Shown: positions 16,093 through 24,516 of the stretch, piece by piece | How the letters are laid out: the number at the start of each line of letters is the position of its first letter | Position numbering within the stretch: the first letter of the stretch is position 1 | Source of the DNA: Dehalococcoidia bacterium | GTDB taxonomy: Bacteria > Chloroflexota > Dehalococcoidia > SZUA-161 | Length of the DNA stretch: 36,123 nt | Assembly: GCA_011174795.1 (NCBI GenBank) | Contig: DUEY01000047.1 | Coordinates: forward strand, 1 to 36,123 | Reading direction: 5' to 3' | The notes under the pieces: model-generated | Told to the model about the DNA's origin: nothing | What the model saw: the letters and a program-made list of their open reading frames with translations, nothing else | Database searches by the model: none | Position numbers and translations under genes: made by a program

Positions 16093-17226
16093 ATGGATTA
16101 CGCTCTTAGTGAACAACAGGAAATGCTGAAGAATACGGCGCGCGACTTCCTGGCAAAGGAATGCCCGAAGACGCTGGTACGAGAAATGGAGAAGGATGAG
16201 AAGGGCTACTCACCCGAGCTGTGGAAGAAGATGGCGGAGCTCGGTTGGATGGGTCTGGTGTTCCCCGAGGGATACGGCGGCAGCGGGTTAACCGTACTGG
16301 ACCTCACCATCCTTCTCGAAGAGATGGGGAGAGCGCTTGTCCCCGGTCCTTTCCTTTCGACCGTTGTCTGCGGCGGGTTAACCATTCTGAAATGGGGCAG
16401 TGCAGAGCAGAAAAAGGAACTGCTTCCCAGAATCGCGAAAGGGGAGTTGATACTTGCGCTAGCCCTTACCGAGCCCAGCGCCAGCTACTTCGCGGAGGAT
16501 ATAACCGTTAAAGCTGCCCCCGACGGAGATGATTTTGTAGTCAGCGGCACCAAGCTTTTCGTGGAAAACGCCCATGTTGCCGATTACCTGATATGCGTCA
16601 CCAGAACCAAGGAAGGCAAGAATAAAAAGGACGGGATCACGGTCCTCCTCGTGGATGCAAGGAGTCCGGGCATTAGCTACACACTTCTGAAAACCTTCAC
16701 CGCCGATAAGCAGTGCGAGGTCATTTTCGACAAGGTGCGTGTTCCCAAATCCAACGTGCTCGGCAAAGTGGATAAGGGGTGGCAGATAGTTGAGGATATT
16801 ATAGAGCAGGCGGCGTTTGCACTGTGTCCCTGGATGACAGGCGGTGCTCAGCAGGTTCTGGAAATGGCGACCGAATACGCCAAGGAGAGAGAGCAGTTCG
16901 GCCGTCCCATAGGGAGCTTCCAGGCTCTCCAGCACAAGTGTGCCAACATGGCGACCGATATCGCCGGAGCGAGGGACATTACCTACCAGACAGCCTGGAA
17001 GATCAGCGAGGGGCTGCCCTACAAGAAGGACATCTCAATAGCGAAAGCATGGATTAATGAGGCCTATCGCAACGCCTGTGTCGAGGGTACTCAGATTCAC
17101 GGTGGCATAGGAATTACCCAGGACCACGATATGCAACTCTATTACCGCCGTGCCAAGGGGATGGAAATCGCCTTCGGTGACGCCGACTACCACCTCGAAC
17201 TGGTGGCACAGGAGATGGGCCTCTAA
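16093..17226 (+). CDS. Acyl-CoA dehydrogenase, beta-type partner subunit
   Basis: About 377 residues. It has the acyl-CoA dehydrogenase fold (ALTEPSAS near residue 128, VIFDKVRVPKSNVLG, and REQFGRPIGSFQALQHKCA near 273). The C-terminus ends in FGDADYHLELVAQEMGL instead of the GTSEIQR block. Such chains usually pair with a GTSEIQR chain in alpha2-beta2 enzymes, as described for mycobacterial FadE proteins; here 13848 is the candidate. The ATG at 16093 has AAGGAGG upstream; a longer TTG start has none. It is closely similar along its length to the protein at 32995. Its stop codon abuts the stop of the opposite-strand gene at 17227. Confidence 0.92.
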   Translation: MDYALSEQQEMLKNTARDFLAKECPKTLVREMEKDEKGYSPELWKKMAELGWMGLVFPEGYGGSGLTVLDLTILLEEMGRALVPGPFLSTVVCGGLTILKWGSAEQKKELLPRIAKGELILALALTEPSASYFAEDITVKAAPDGDDFVVSGTKLFVENAHVADYLICVTRTKEGKNKKDGITVLLVDARSPGISYTLLKTFTADKQCEVIFDKVRVPKSNVLGKVDKGWQIVEDIIEQAAFALCPWMTGGAQQVLEMATEYAKEREQFGRPIGSFQALQHKCANMATDIAGARDITYQTAWKISEGLPYKKDISIAKAWINEAYRNACVEGTQIHGGIGITQDHDMQLYYRRAKGMEIAFGDADYHLELVAQEMGL

Positions 17227-18000
17227 TTACAGGTTCAGCCTCATCCCTTCATAGGCCAGAGCTATATCCGCTCCCAGCTCTCCAGCTACCTTTGTCGCTT
17301 CCTCCCTTATGTCATCCTCGAACAACGGGCTGAGGTGGATGAGCACCACCGGCGGCAGATAGCCCCTGGCTTTCTTGAACTCAGCGAGCTCCTGCCCAAG
17401 CAGTCGCGGCGTAAGATGGCCCGCCGGTATAGCGTGCTTCTCGTGCTGGTTGGGCAGGGTTACATCGATAATGAGAAGTTGCGGCGATATGTGCTCCCAA
17501 CAGGCGGATAAACCCGGACCCGTATCCCCACTGAAGAAGAAACTCTTCCCCTCGCCGGAACTGACCTGATAGCCTACTGTAGGCACAGCGTGATTCACAG
17601 GAACAGCCAGCACCTTGTAGCCGCCGATATCCTCGACCTTATAAGGCTCAAGCGGGCGGAATTCGATGGGCGGGTTGTCAGGCGTCTTTATCTCGTTGAA
17701 TTTGGGATAGATAACCCCGTTGAGAACATGGCGGGAAATCTCATCCAGCGTGCTGGCCTGCGAATAGACGCAGACGGTCTTCTGGAAATAGGAGATATTG
17801 AGCGCCATAGCAGCCACATCCCTGATGTGGTCGTAGTGGCAATGGGTGAGGATGATACTGTTCACCTTCGCCTGCTCCGAAAAGGAAAGGCTCGAGGTGA
17901 GCCCGCCGGCATCTACCGCGAGAGTGCCGTCAATAAGCAGCGATGTCAGCCTCGCGGTATCCGATTCGGAGTTGTGCGCACCCAAGACCCTGATCTCCAT
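17227..18000 (-). CDS. Metallo-beta-lactamase-fold phosphodiesterase-like protein
   Basis: 257 residues with the MBL metal motif THCHYDH (His53, His55, Asp57, His58), a middle VNHAV, SGDTGPG (bridging Asp), and late AGHLTP and IHLSP. The stretch after HCHYDH (ALNIS...ISRHVLNGVIYPKF) resembles class II 3',5'-cyclic-nucleotide phosphodiesterases (PDE1/CpdP type) more than lactamases or glyoxalase II. A cytoplasmic phosphodiesterase acting on a cyclic nucleotide is thus plausible but unproven. It lies 28 nt downstream of the queuosine-precursor transporter on the same strand and may be the last gene of a long operon. Confidence 0.82.
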   Translation of the reverse strand: MEIRVLGAHNSESDTARLTSLLIDGTLAVDAGGLTSSLSFSEQAKVNSIILTHCHYDHIRDVAAMALNISYFQKTVCVYSQASTLDEISRHVLNGVIYPKFNEIKTPDNPPIEFRPLEPYKVEDIGGYKVLAVPVNHAVPTVGYQVSSGEGKSFFFSGDTGPGLSACWEHISPQLLIIDVTLPNQHEKHAIPAGHLTPRLLGQELAEFKKARGYLPPVVLIHLSPLFEDDIREEATKVAGELGADIALAYEGMRLNL

Positions 18001-18028
18001 TTCTCGATTTCCTTTCCCTGAGTTGCTC

Positions 18029-18733
18029 TCAGCGTGTTACCAGTAAGGGATTGAAGTCGGTGTCGTAGTCGTAGGTATCAATACCTTCCTTCTTCTTGAG
18101 ATAGCCCACGATGGCATAGGTGAAGGGCGTGGCCACCGCCTCGTAGAGGGTTTTCACCAGCCAGTGAGTAAGGATAATACTGCCGAGCACAGCCCCGGGC
18201 AGTGTGCCGCCGAAGGCGATTGCGATGAATACCGCGGCATCCAGCCCCTGCCCGACGATGGTGGAACCGATAGTCCTGGACCAGAGGAAACGTCCCTTCG
18301 TCCTGATTTTCATCTTGGCCAAGACGAAGGAGTTGGCGAACTCTCCTATCAGGTAGGCGACAAAGGATGCTGCCAGAACCCGGGGAACGTAATTGAAGAT
18401 GCGTTCATAAGCTATCTGCACCTCGCTGTCAAACGCGGGAATCAGCCCCGCGACCCAGAAGGCTCCTACAGCGACGAGGTTGCAAAAAAAGCCCAGCCAG
18501 ATCACGCGGCGCGCCTGGCGATACCCGTAAACCTCGGTGAGTATATCGCCGAAGATGTAGCTCAGGGGGAAGATGATTATGGCGGCGGGCAACGGCGCCG
18601 GGATTTCGAGGCTGCCGAGCTTTATAGGATCAACGCCTAGGGTTATCAGCTTGACAGCGATGATATTCGCCGTAATCAGGCAGGTGATGAACAGTGCGGC
18701 AACAACAACAAACCGGTGTGAGATGATGTTCAC
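18029..18733 (-). CDS. yhhQ: Queuosine precursor transporter (YhhQ/QPTR, VUT family)
   Basis: 234-residue integral membrane protein with about six hydrophobic segments. It carries the family signature IIFPLSYIFGDILTEVYGY near residue 53 and RTIGSTIVGQGLDAAVF near residue 153, plus GEFANSFVLAKMK. Characterised members import preQ0/preQ1 for queuosine modification of tRNA. It begins 3 nt after the corA stop, so translation is probably coupled to corA. No preQ1 riboswitch is possible in that tiny gap. The hydrophilic C-terminus (KKKEGIDTYDYDTD) fits a cytoplasmic tail. Confidence 0.88.
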   Translation of the reverse strand: MNIISHRFVVVAALFITCLITANIIAVKLITLGVDPIKLGSLEIPAPLPAAIIIFPLSYIFGDILTEVYGYRQARRVIWLGFFCNLVAVGAFWVAGLIPAFDSEVQIAYERIFNYVPRVLAASFVAYLIGEFANSFVLAKMKIRTKGRFLWSRTIGSTIVGQGLDAAVFIAIAFGGTLPGAVLGSIILTHWLVKTLYEAVATPFTYAIVGYLKKKEGIDTYDYDTDFNPLLVTR

Positions 18734-18736
18734 CTT

Positions 18737-19738
18737 TTAAATCCAGTGCCGGGAGCGGAAGAAAACGAGCATACCGACGATGATCACCACCATGGCGACC
18801 ATCAGGCCGGCAAAGGCAGCCGGGTCATCTATGGGCATAGGATAGATATTCATGCCCAGGATGCTGGCAACCAGCGTCAGAGGAAGCATTATCGTTGCGA
18901 TGATGGTCAGCACCCGCATAACCTCGTTGATGCGAAACGAGGTCAGGGTATCATTGGTATCGCTAAGACCCTCCACCACCTCTTTATAATCTTCAAGGGT
19001 ATCTCTAATCTTGCGTAAATGGTCCGCTATATCGCCAAAGTAGACCTCTGGGTCTTCCTTGAAAATAGGCCACTCCTTCTGCTCCAATACCTCCACCGCT
19101 TCCGTCTGAGGCCTGATAATGCGCCGAAATGAAATGATGTCCCGGCGCAGCACCGCTACCTCCCTCACCGTCCCATGCGGCGTCTCGCTAAAGATACGGT
19201 CCTCCACTGACTCAATATTATCGCCTATCTTGTTGAGGATGGGGAAGCAATAGTTAACCAGCCTGTCGAGAATGAGATACAGCAGATAGCCGGAGCTACG
19301 GCCCATGCTTTCCTGCCGCATCTTTTCATTCGTTTGACATGATTTAAAAAAGCTTACCAGTGGCTTCAGGTCTCCCTGATGTAATGTGATCAAGTAGTGT
19401 TCACCGACGAAGATCGAAACCTGGCTCGGCGTCGTTACGCGTGCCTCGGGATTAAAAACCGGGAAATGAAGTACCATAAAGAGATATTCTTCGTACTCGT
19501 CTATTTTCGGCGTCTGGATCCTGCTCAAGCAGTCATCCAGATCGAGGGGATGGAACGGGTAATTCGCTGCCAGATACTTGGTCTCCTCCTCGGTGGGCCG
19601 CTCAATATCGACCCAGGTCAGCTTCTCCCAGACAATAGATTGGACGCTGGGCTCCGTGCCAGTTACAGAAGGTTTAGCTATACCGGCATAACGTCTTCTT
19701 ATCACTCTTGGCCCTGTTATCCGTCTTATCCTCACCAT
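18737..19738 (-). CDS. corA: CorA-family divalent cation transporter
   Basis: 333 residues. A large N-terminal cytoplasmic domain is followed by two C-terminal membrane helices. The first helix ends in the pore signature GMN at 295-297 (ILGMNIYPMP), and the second is VAMVVIIVGMLVFF. The short basic tail RSRHWI is typical. CorA forms pentamers that take up Mg2+ (or Co2+/Ni2+, and in some members Zn2+ efflux). The first 30 residues are basic and variable. It starts 24 nt after trxB with GAGGT upstream. The Mg2+ preference is by family only. Confidence 0.92.
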   Translation of the reverse strand: MVRIRRITGPRVIRRRYAGIAKPSVTGTEPSVQSIVWEKLTWVDIERPTEEETKYLAANYPFHPLDLDDCLSRIQTPKIDEYEEYLFMVLHFPVFNPEARVTTPSQVSIFVGEHYLITLHQGDLKPLVSFFKSCQTNEKMRQESMGRSSGYLLYLILDRLVNYCFPILNKIGDNIESVEDRIFSETPHGTVREVAVLRRDIISFRRIIRPQTEAVEVLEQKEWPIFKEDPEVYFGDIADHLRKIRDTLEDYKEVVEGLSDTNDTLTSFRINEVMRVLTIIATIMLPLTLVASILGMNIYPMPIDDPAAFAGLMVAMVVIIVGMLVFFRSRHWI

Positions 19739-19762
19739 TTGACAAACGACCTCAGTCTATCA

Positions 19763-20683
19763 TCAGGCAGAGGAAAGGAATCTCTCAGCGGAGATGGCTG
19801 CGGTGGCTCCATCACCGACAGCGCTGGCGACCTGACGTGCCGAGCCTGCACGTACATCTCCTGCTGCGAAAATTCCCGGTACCTCTGTTTCCATCCGGTC
19901 ATTGACCAGTATAAAGCCTTGGGGAGATAAAGCAAGCAGCCCACTCAGATAACCAGTATTGGGACTCAGCCCCACAGCTATAAAAACGCCGGAGACCTCC
20001 AGCCCAGACTCCTCCCCCGTCTTCACATTTCGCAATCCCAACTCCCTGACCTGAGTGTCTCCTTTAATTGACTCAACCACCGTATCCCAGAGAAAGGCTA
20101 TCTTGTTCTCAGCAAAAGCCCTTTCCTGCAGTATCCTGGTCGCCCTTAGCTGGTCGCGGCGATGGATAATAACCACTTTGGATGCGAATCTGGTGAGAAA
20201 GAGGGCGTCGTTCAAGGCAACATTACCCCCTCCCACAACCGCGATTGCCTGCTCACTGAAAAAAGCTCCATCACACATGGCGCAGTAGGACACCCCCCTG
20301 CCTGTGAAATCCTCCTCACCGGGCACACCCAGCTTGCTGTGCTCGGAGCCACCGGCGATAATAACCGCTTTAGCATGATAACTGCCTTCACCGGTGCTCA
20401 CTATCTTTCCATCCCCGCTCAACGCTATCCCCTCAACCTCAGCCATAACCATCTCCAGCCCGTATTTCTGCGCCTGCTGTTCCATCAGAGAGCCCAGTTC
20501 AGCACCGGATATGCCCTGCGGGAACCCCGGGTAATTCTCCACCAGCTCCGCATTCATAATCTGGCCTCCGAGCATAGCCCTTTCCAACAGCACCGCGTGC
20601 AACCTTGATCTCGCAGCATACAACCCTGCGCTAAGCCCTGCCGGGCCACCGCCAACAATAAGCAACTGGTAAGCATTATCCAT
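19763..20683 (-). CDS. trxB: Thioredoxin reductase
   Basis: About 306 residues, two-domain FAD/NAD(P) reductase. Visible: the FAD motif LLIVGGGPAGLSAGLYAAR, the redox pair CAMC near residue 130 (classical TrxB has CATC), the nucleotide motif VVGGGNVALNDALFL, and the late FAD motif GIFAAGDVR. Basic HRRDQLRA after the second Rossmann motif favours NADPH. The ATG at 20683 is chosen over a TTG 18 nt upstream because GAGGG precedes it. trxA lies 200 nt upstream on the same strand, so this is a reductase-thioredoxin pair. Confidence 0.94.
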   Translation of the reverse strand: MDNAYQLLIVGGGPAGLSAGLYAARSRLHAVLLERAMLGGQIMNAELVENYPGFPQGISGAELGSLMEQQAQKYGLEMVMAEVEGIALSGDGKIVSTGEGSYHAKAVIIAGGSEHSKLGVPGEEDFTGRGVSYCAMCDGAFFSEQAIAVVGGGNVALNDALFLTRFASKVVIIHRRDQLRATRILQERAFAENKIAFLWDTVVESIKGDTQVRELGLRNVKTGEESGLEVSGVFIAVGLSPNTGYLSGLLALSPQGFILVNDRMETEVPGIFAAGDVRAGSARQVASAVGDGATAAISAERFLSSA

Positions 20684-20694
20684 ATCCAGATCCC

Positions 20695-20832
20695 TCAGCA
20701 AATAGCCTTTAAGCTTTCAGAATGCCAGATAAAGCGCAGTATAGCCGGCAGCTCCAGACCTTTTTGGAACCGATGCTTCAACCTACCCATAAAAAACAGC
20801 CTACTACTGAAGTTGAGGAATATCCGCTTCAT
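20695..20832 (-). CDS. Possible small basic protein between trxA and trxB
   Basis: A 45-codon frame starts with ATG at 20832 and stops 11 nt before the trxB ATG. The peptide starts MKRIFLNFSSRLFFMGR and is basic and amphipathic. It fills most of the otherwise unexplained 200-nt trxA-trxB gap on the same strand. The ribosome-binding site is poor and no homologue is known to me, so it may be chance. Confidence 0.22.
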   Translation of the reverse strand: MKRIFLNFSSRLFFMGRLKHRFQKGLELPAILRFIWHSESLKAIC

Positions 20833-20884
20833 TACGCCAAAGGACTGTGGAGCCCACCGGGGCAAGTCCTAATTCGGGCACCGA

Positions 20885-21211
20885 TTACGTCAGGGAAGCA
20901 TCCAGGTGCTTTTTTAACTCCGCCCTAGGCCTAGCACCGACGATCTGCGTCATTGGCTTGCCGTCTTTGAACAGGAGCAGCGTTGGTATACTGCGAATTC
21001 CATATTCCGTGGCCACCCTGGCGTTCTCATCGACGTTAACCTTGGCAAATCCAATACGGCCTTCGTATTCCACTGCCAGTTGCTCGACCACAGGGGCAAT
21101 TACGCGACAGGGTGCGCACCAGGGCGCCCAGAAATCCACGAGGAACGGCATTTCAGCCCCTAGAACAACATCCTTGAAACTAGTATCATCCACATTGAGT
21201 GGCTCAGACAT
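20885..21211 (-). CDS. trxA: Thioredoxin
   Basis: 108 residues, the normal thioredoxin size, with the fold signature FLVDFWAPWCAPC. The redox pair is Cys32/Cys35 in a CAPC site instead of the classical CGPC, which may shift its redox potential. The cis-Pro loop (RSIPTLLLF) is present. It is a cytoplasmic disulfide reductant, recycled by the TrxB encoded downstream. It lies 29 nt after plsX on the same strand, with GGAGG before the ATG. Confidence 0.94.
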   Translation of the reverse strand: MSEPLNVDDTSFKDVVLGAEMPFLVDFWAPWCAPCRVIAPVVEQLAVEYEGRIGFAKVNVDENARVATEYGIRSIPTLLLFKDGKPMTQIVGARPRAELKKHLDASLT

Positions 21212-21240
21212 GAAGACCTCCAGATAGCTTTATCGGCGGG

Positions 21241-22242
21241 CTAGCCCTCCATTGCCCCGGCTACTCCCTGCTCAGCCGCCAGTTTTGCCGCCATTATGGC
21301 ATTCTTTATCGCATCGGCGTCGCTGCGACCATGTGCCACGATAACATTATCGTTGACCCCGAACAGCAGGGCGCCGCCATACTCCCTATAGTCCAGCGTT
21401 CTGATAACCGACTGGAAGGTAGGCTCGAGGAGATCCGAAGCTTCCTTGAGAGCGGGATTCTCAGCCACAGCCGCTCTTAGTGAGTCAAGGAGCATCTCGC
21501 CGATACCCTCGCCTAATTTGAGTAGCACATTACCGGTGAAGCCATCGGTAACAATCACATCGGCAATGCCCCGGGCAATATCTCTACCCTCCACATTGCC
21601 GATGAAATTAACCTTGGCTTTCCGCAGCATCTTATGCGCCTTCTGAACCATCTGACTGCCCTTCGTATCCTCCTCGCCACTTGAGAGCAAGCCTATTCGT
21701 GGATTCTCAAGGCCGAAGACCTTCTCCATATAGATACTGCCCATGTGAGCGAACTGAACCAGCGATGTTGCCTTGCAATCAGAGTTTGCCCCCAGGTCGA
21801 GGCAGAGAAGGGGCCCGGCGGGGAACGGGAAAACAGCTCCCAAAGCGGGGCGGCCGATACCCTTCTTCCTCCCCAGAGCCAGGCATGCCGCCGTCATCAC
21901 CGCCCCGGTATTGCCCGCGGAGACAAAAGCCCCTACCTCAGCATTTTTCAGCAGTTCAATCCCAACTACGATGGACGAGTCCCTCTTCTCCTTAACCGCC
22001 ACAACCGGGCGCTCATGCATAGCCACTACTTCGCTGGCGTGCACGATGCTGATCCTCGAGTTTGTGGAGCCATATTTTCCCAGCTCCGCTCGTACTATAT
22101 CCTCCGGCCCCACCAGCACAATCTCCATACCGTCATCCTGAGCCGCAGCAACACCCCCCTTAACTATCTCCTCAGGAGAATAATCTCCGCCCATTGCATC
22201 GAGCGCGATCCTGGTTCTTTCAGGTGCTTGTAGCTTCGACAC
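21241..22242 (-). CDS. plsX: Phosphate acyltransferase
   Basis: 333 residues. PlsX converts acyl-ACP and phosphate to acyl-phosphate for PlsY in phospholipid synthesis. The N-terminal IALDAMGGDYSPEEIVKG is diagnostic, and SAGNTGAVM near residue 110 and VIVTDGFTGNVLLKLGEG near residue 230 are conserved. It starts with GTG behind AAGGAG. It sits 33 nt after the radical SAM gene and just before trxA. The usual plsX-fabH/acpP neighbours are not here. Confidence 0.95.
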   Translation of the reverse strand: MSKLQAPERTRIALDAMGGDYSPEEIVKGGVAAAQDDGMEIVLVGPEDIVRAELGKYGSTNSRISIVHASEVVAMHERPVVAVKEKRDSSIVVGIELLKNAEVGAFVSAGNTGAVMTAACLALGRKKGIGRPALGAVFPFPAGPLLCLDLGANSDCKATSLVQFAHMGSIYMEKVFGLENPRIGLLSSGEEDTKGSQMVQKAHKMLRKAKVNFIGNVEGRDIARGIADVIVTDGFTGNVLLKLGEGIGEMLLDSLRAAVAENPALKEASDLLEPTFQSVIRTLDYREYGGALLFGVNDNVIVAHGRSDADAIKNAIMAAKLAAEQGVAGAMEG

Positions 22243-22275
22243 GCTTAGCTTCTCCTTTTCAAGACATCTACGGCA

Positions 22276-23781
22276 CTAGTCACCGCTAGTGCCATCGCCT
22301 CTTTTACCAGATGACGAGGCCTGTATCTTATCTCTCCTGGCGTAGTAAGCCCTCTTCCTCGCCGTAACCCTCTCCGGAGGATGGTCCATCACTTCCATCC
22401 ACCTTTTAGCCCAATTGTAATCCTGCTCCCATATCGGTGCATACAGCTCTTCGACCTCACGAGCATAATCATCGAGTCCTTTGCTGAGCTCAGTGAACGT
22501 CTTCTCCGCCTCCTCATGGGTGGGATAGGCGTTCCACCTCCTGAGAGAGGTGCGCATTATCTTGGGGTGGTCAATGATGGGACAGGGACGCAAAGTGTTA
22601 TAGCTGAAGGGTTGCATGCTTCTCAGCCCTCTGAAGAACGGCGAGTTCAGCGTCTCCACAAGGGAACACTCTTTAAGATTATCAGTAGCGTAGTGAACAA
22701 AGATGCAGGGCTCGACATCCCCTTTGTGGTTTACGTGAAAATAGATTCGCCCGCCGTTTATACACCCGGCAGTGAGGGGGCCGTCATTCCAGAAATCGAC
22801 CATAATTACCGGTTTTGTTCGCCGAAAACGGTTCACAGCCTGGCGCAATATATCTCGTTGCTCCGGTGTCGGCATCAAAGAGAGGTCGGGATTTCTGCCT
22901 ACCGGCATATAGAGAAAATACCAGCCATAGATAGCCCCCTTGCCAATTAACATATCCATGAATTCATCGCCGGTGACGTAATCAAAGTTATTCCGGTCAA
23001 CCCTGATGCTGAAACCGAAGAGGCAGCCAGCTTCTCTGAGGTTATCCATAGCTTTCATCGCCCGCTCAAAGGCACCCTGGCCTCTACAGGCATCTGTCTG
23101 TTCCGCGAAGCCCTCAATGCTTATCATTGGAGCGACATTACCCAGCTCCACCAGCTTATCGGCCAACTCCCTGGTTATTAAGGAGCCGTTGGTGTAGGGC
23201 TGGAAGCAGGCTTTAGGATGTTTCTTGAAGATATCGAGCAGGGGCCGATATACAAAGGGCTCGCCCCCAAGAACAGGCATGAACTTGATGCCTATTTCCT
23301 CAGCCTCAGTAATCACCCGGTCGAACAACTCAGGCGGCATATCATCGTCAGTTGTATATTTAGCAGCATAGCAGCCAGCGCATTTGTAGTTACATCTCAT
23401 CGTCGGTGAGATCAACATCACAGAGGGGGGATTGAAACCGTATTCCGCCCTCATCCAGTCATAAATCTGCTGGTCGCGGAAGAACAGGCTCACCAGCATA
23501 TTGGCAAGGTAATTCTTGCGCACGTTGGCATGTACCCCTTTCAGCAGTCGGGAGACGAAAGCGCCCCCGGGATTGCCCTCCGAGAGCCAGCTATCAATCC
23601 ATGCAGCAATCATTCTCTGGTGCTCGGTCTTAGCAATCCTGTTGAACGCGCCCATAATGCGACGGTAATTTTTCTCCGAGGAATGCCCCAGAAGCATCAA
23701 TGCCTGGCTGACCAGATTTTCCGCCAGCTCCCTCTTGATTATCCGATAAATCCGCTTACGCCGATCAGTAACAACGACCAT
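22276..23781 (-). CDS. Radical SAM protein with N-terminal helical domain and C-terminal cluster-like region
   Basis: 501 residues. Residues 1-118 are a helical, basic N-terminal region. The radical SAM motif is Cys130, Cys134, Cys137 (TMRCNYKCAGCYA), followed by VLGGEPF for SAM binding. Later Cys residues in TAGCINGGRIYFHVNHKG and VEPCIF look like a SPASM-type auxiliary-cluster region. The C-terminus is highly charged. The family is often annotated only as radical SAM protein, and the substrate is unknown. First gene of an apparent operon with plsX, trxA and trxB, so a role in lipid or cell-envelope modification is possible but unproven. AAAGGAGGT precedes the ATG, and a good promoter lies at 23899-23928. 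Confidence 0.88.
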   Translation of the reverse strand: MVVVTDRRKRIYRIIKRELAENLVSQALMLLGHSSEKNYRRIMGAFNRIAKTEHQRMIAAWIDSWLSEGNPGGAFVSRLLKGVHANVRKNYLANMLVSLFFRDQQIYDWMRAEYGFNPPSVMLISPTMRCNYKCAGCYAAKYTTDDDMPPELFDRVITEAEEIGIKFMPVLGGEPFVYRPLLDIFKKHPKACFQPYTNGSLITRELADKLVELGNVAPMISIEGFAEQTDACRGQGAFERAMKAMDNLREAGCLFGFSIRVDRNNFDYVTGDEFMDMLIGKGAIYGWYFLYMPVGRNPDLSLMPTPEQRDILRQAVNRFRRTKPVIMVDFWNDGPLTAGCINGGRIYFHVNHKGDVEPCIFVHYATDNLKECSLVETLNSPFFRGLRSMQPFSYNTLRPCPIIDHPKIMRTSLRRWNAYPTHEEAEKTFTELSKGLDDYAREVEELYAPIWEQDYNWAKRWMEVMDHPPERVTARKRAYYARRDKIQASSSGKRGDGTSGD

Positions 23782-23839
23782 AATACCTCCTTTGGGGGGA
23801 TTTATTCAGTTACCCTATAGAGGTTTGTCCGCTATCAAC

Positions 23840-23870
23840 CTTGCATCTACCTCGGATACTCAGATGCAAG
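23840..23870 (-). other. Hairpin in the radical SAM-plsX leader
   Basis: Perfect 9-bp inverted repeat CTTGCATCT / AGATGCAAG with a 13-nt loop, about 30 nt after the predicted transcription start and 59 nt before the start codon. There is no U-run. It could be an operator palindrome or an RNA stem-loop in the roughly 110-nt leader. Confidence 0.5.
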
Positions 23871-23898
23871 CAATCCATACGCTTTACGGGTTGGGACT

Positions 23899-23928
23899 AG
23901 TATAGAATAGAAACAGTTAAAGGGTCAA
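23899..23928 (-). promoter_or_regulatory. Promoter of the radical SAM-plsX-trx operon
   Basis: On the minus strand TTGACC (23923-23928) and TATACT (23899-23904) are separated by 18 nt. It lies between yraN and the radical SAM gene and should start transcription near 23892. Confidence 0.65.
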
Positions 23929-23964
23929 GCGTTTCTCCAGCAAATTTCCCGTCTGACAGACTTA

Positions 23965-24474
23965 TTAGTCCACAGCGTTCTCGATATGCTCCAGGCGCGA
24001 TACTTCGCCGCCGGGAGTTAGCTCCACGGCCACGACATCGATGCGCCATGCCTTGGGCTTAACGTCTAGGGTCTGAAGGTAGATTTTGGCCAGTGATACC
24101 AGCTTCTCCCTTTTAGCAAAGGTGACCGACTCCTCAGGGGTGCCGAAATCAGAGCTCCTTTTAGTTCGGACCTCAACGAAAACGAGATAGTCGCCATGCT
24201 GAGCAATGATGTCGATTTCTCCCTGCCGGCAGCGGAAGTTTCTCCGCAGAATCCTGTAGCCAAGCCCTTTCAAGAAATCGACCGCCAGGTCCTCACCCCT
24301 GGCCCCCACTTCCCTGCGTGTCAACGGCGCAGCCTCAGCCGACACGCCTGCTCCCCCCGAGCTGAGACCAAGGTGCCGTGTGCGCTCCCCGAGGTGGCCC
24401 TTTCTACAGCGTTCGAGAACAAACCTCTGGAAGCGCTTCAGTAATGTATTAATCGATACCTTCGATAGCGACAT
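23965..24474 (-). CDS. yraN: YraN/UPF0102 nuclease-fold protein
   Basis: 169 residues. The core of about 115 residues (RREVGARGEDLAVDFLKGLGYRI... GEIDIIAQHGDYLVFVEVRTK) matches UPF0102, with the PD-(D/E)xK-like GEIDII...VFVEVRTK active-site layout. The first 50 residues are a basic extension not usual in the family; no better internal start is evident, so the extension may be real. The biochemical role is unsettled; Holliday-junction-resolvase-like folding is the common view. It lies between the helicase gene and the radical SAM operon. Confidence 0.88.
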   Translation of the reverse strand: MSLSKVSINTLLKRFQRFVLERCRKGHLGERTRHLGLSSGGAGVSAEAAPLTRREVGARGEDLAVDFLKGLGYRILRRNFRCRQGEIDIIAQHGDYLVFVEVRTKRSSDFGTPEESVTFAKREKLVSLAKIYLQTLDVKPKAWRIDVVAVELTPGGEVSRLEHIENAVD

Positions 24475-24486
24475 ATCGGAGTACCT

Positions 24487-24516
24487 ATTCTAGCATCTAC
24501 ACGGGTATAATGTCAG
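24487..24516 (-). promoter_or_regulatory. Candidate yraN promoter
   Basis: CTGACA (24511-24516) and TAGAAT (24487-24492) on the minus strand with an 18-nt spacer. This places the start about 10 nt before the yraN ATG. The rest of the gap, 24517-24751, contains nothing I can identify. Confidence 0.4.

Noticed and set aside
18733-18737. preQ1 riboswitch before the queuosine-precursor transporter
   Set aside because: Only 3 nt separate it from corA, leaving no room.
23782-23898. Possible 22-codon leader peptide before the radical SAM gene
   Set aside because: An ATG frame exists across the 9-bp palindrome, but it has no ribosome-binding site and no link to a terminator.
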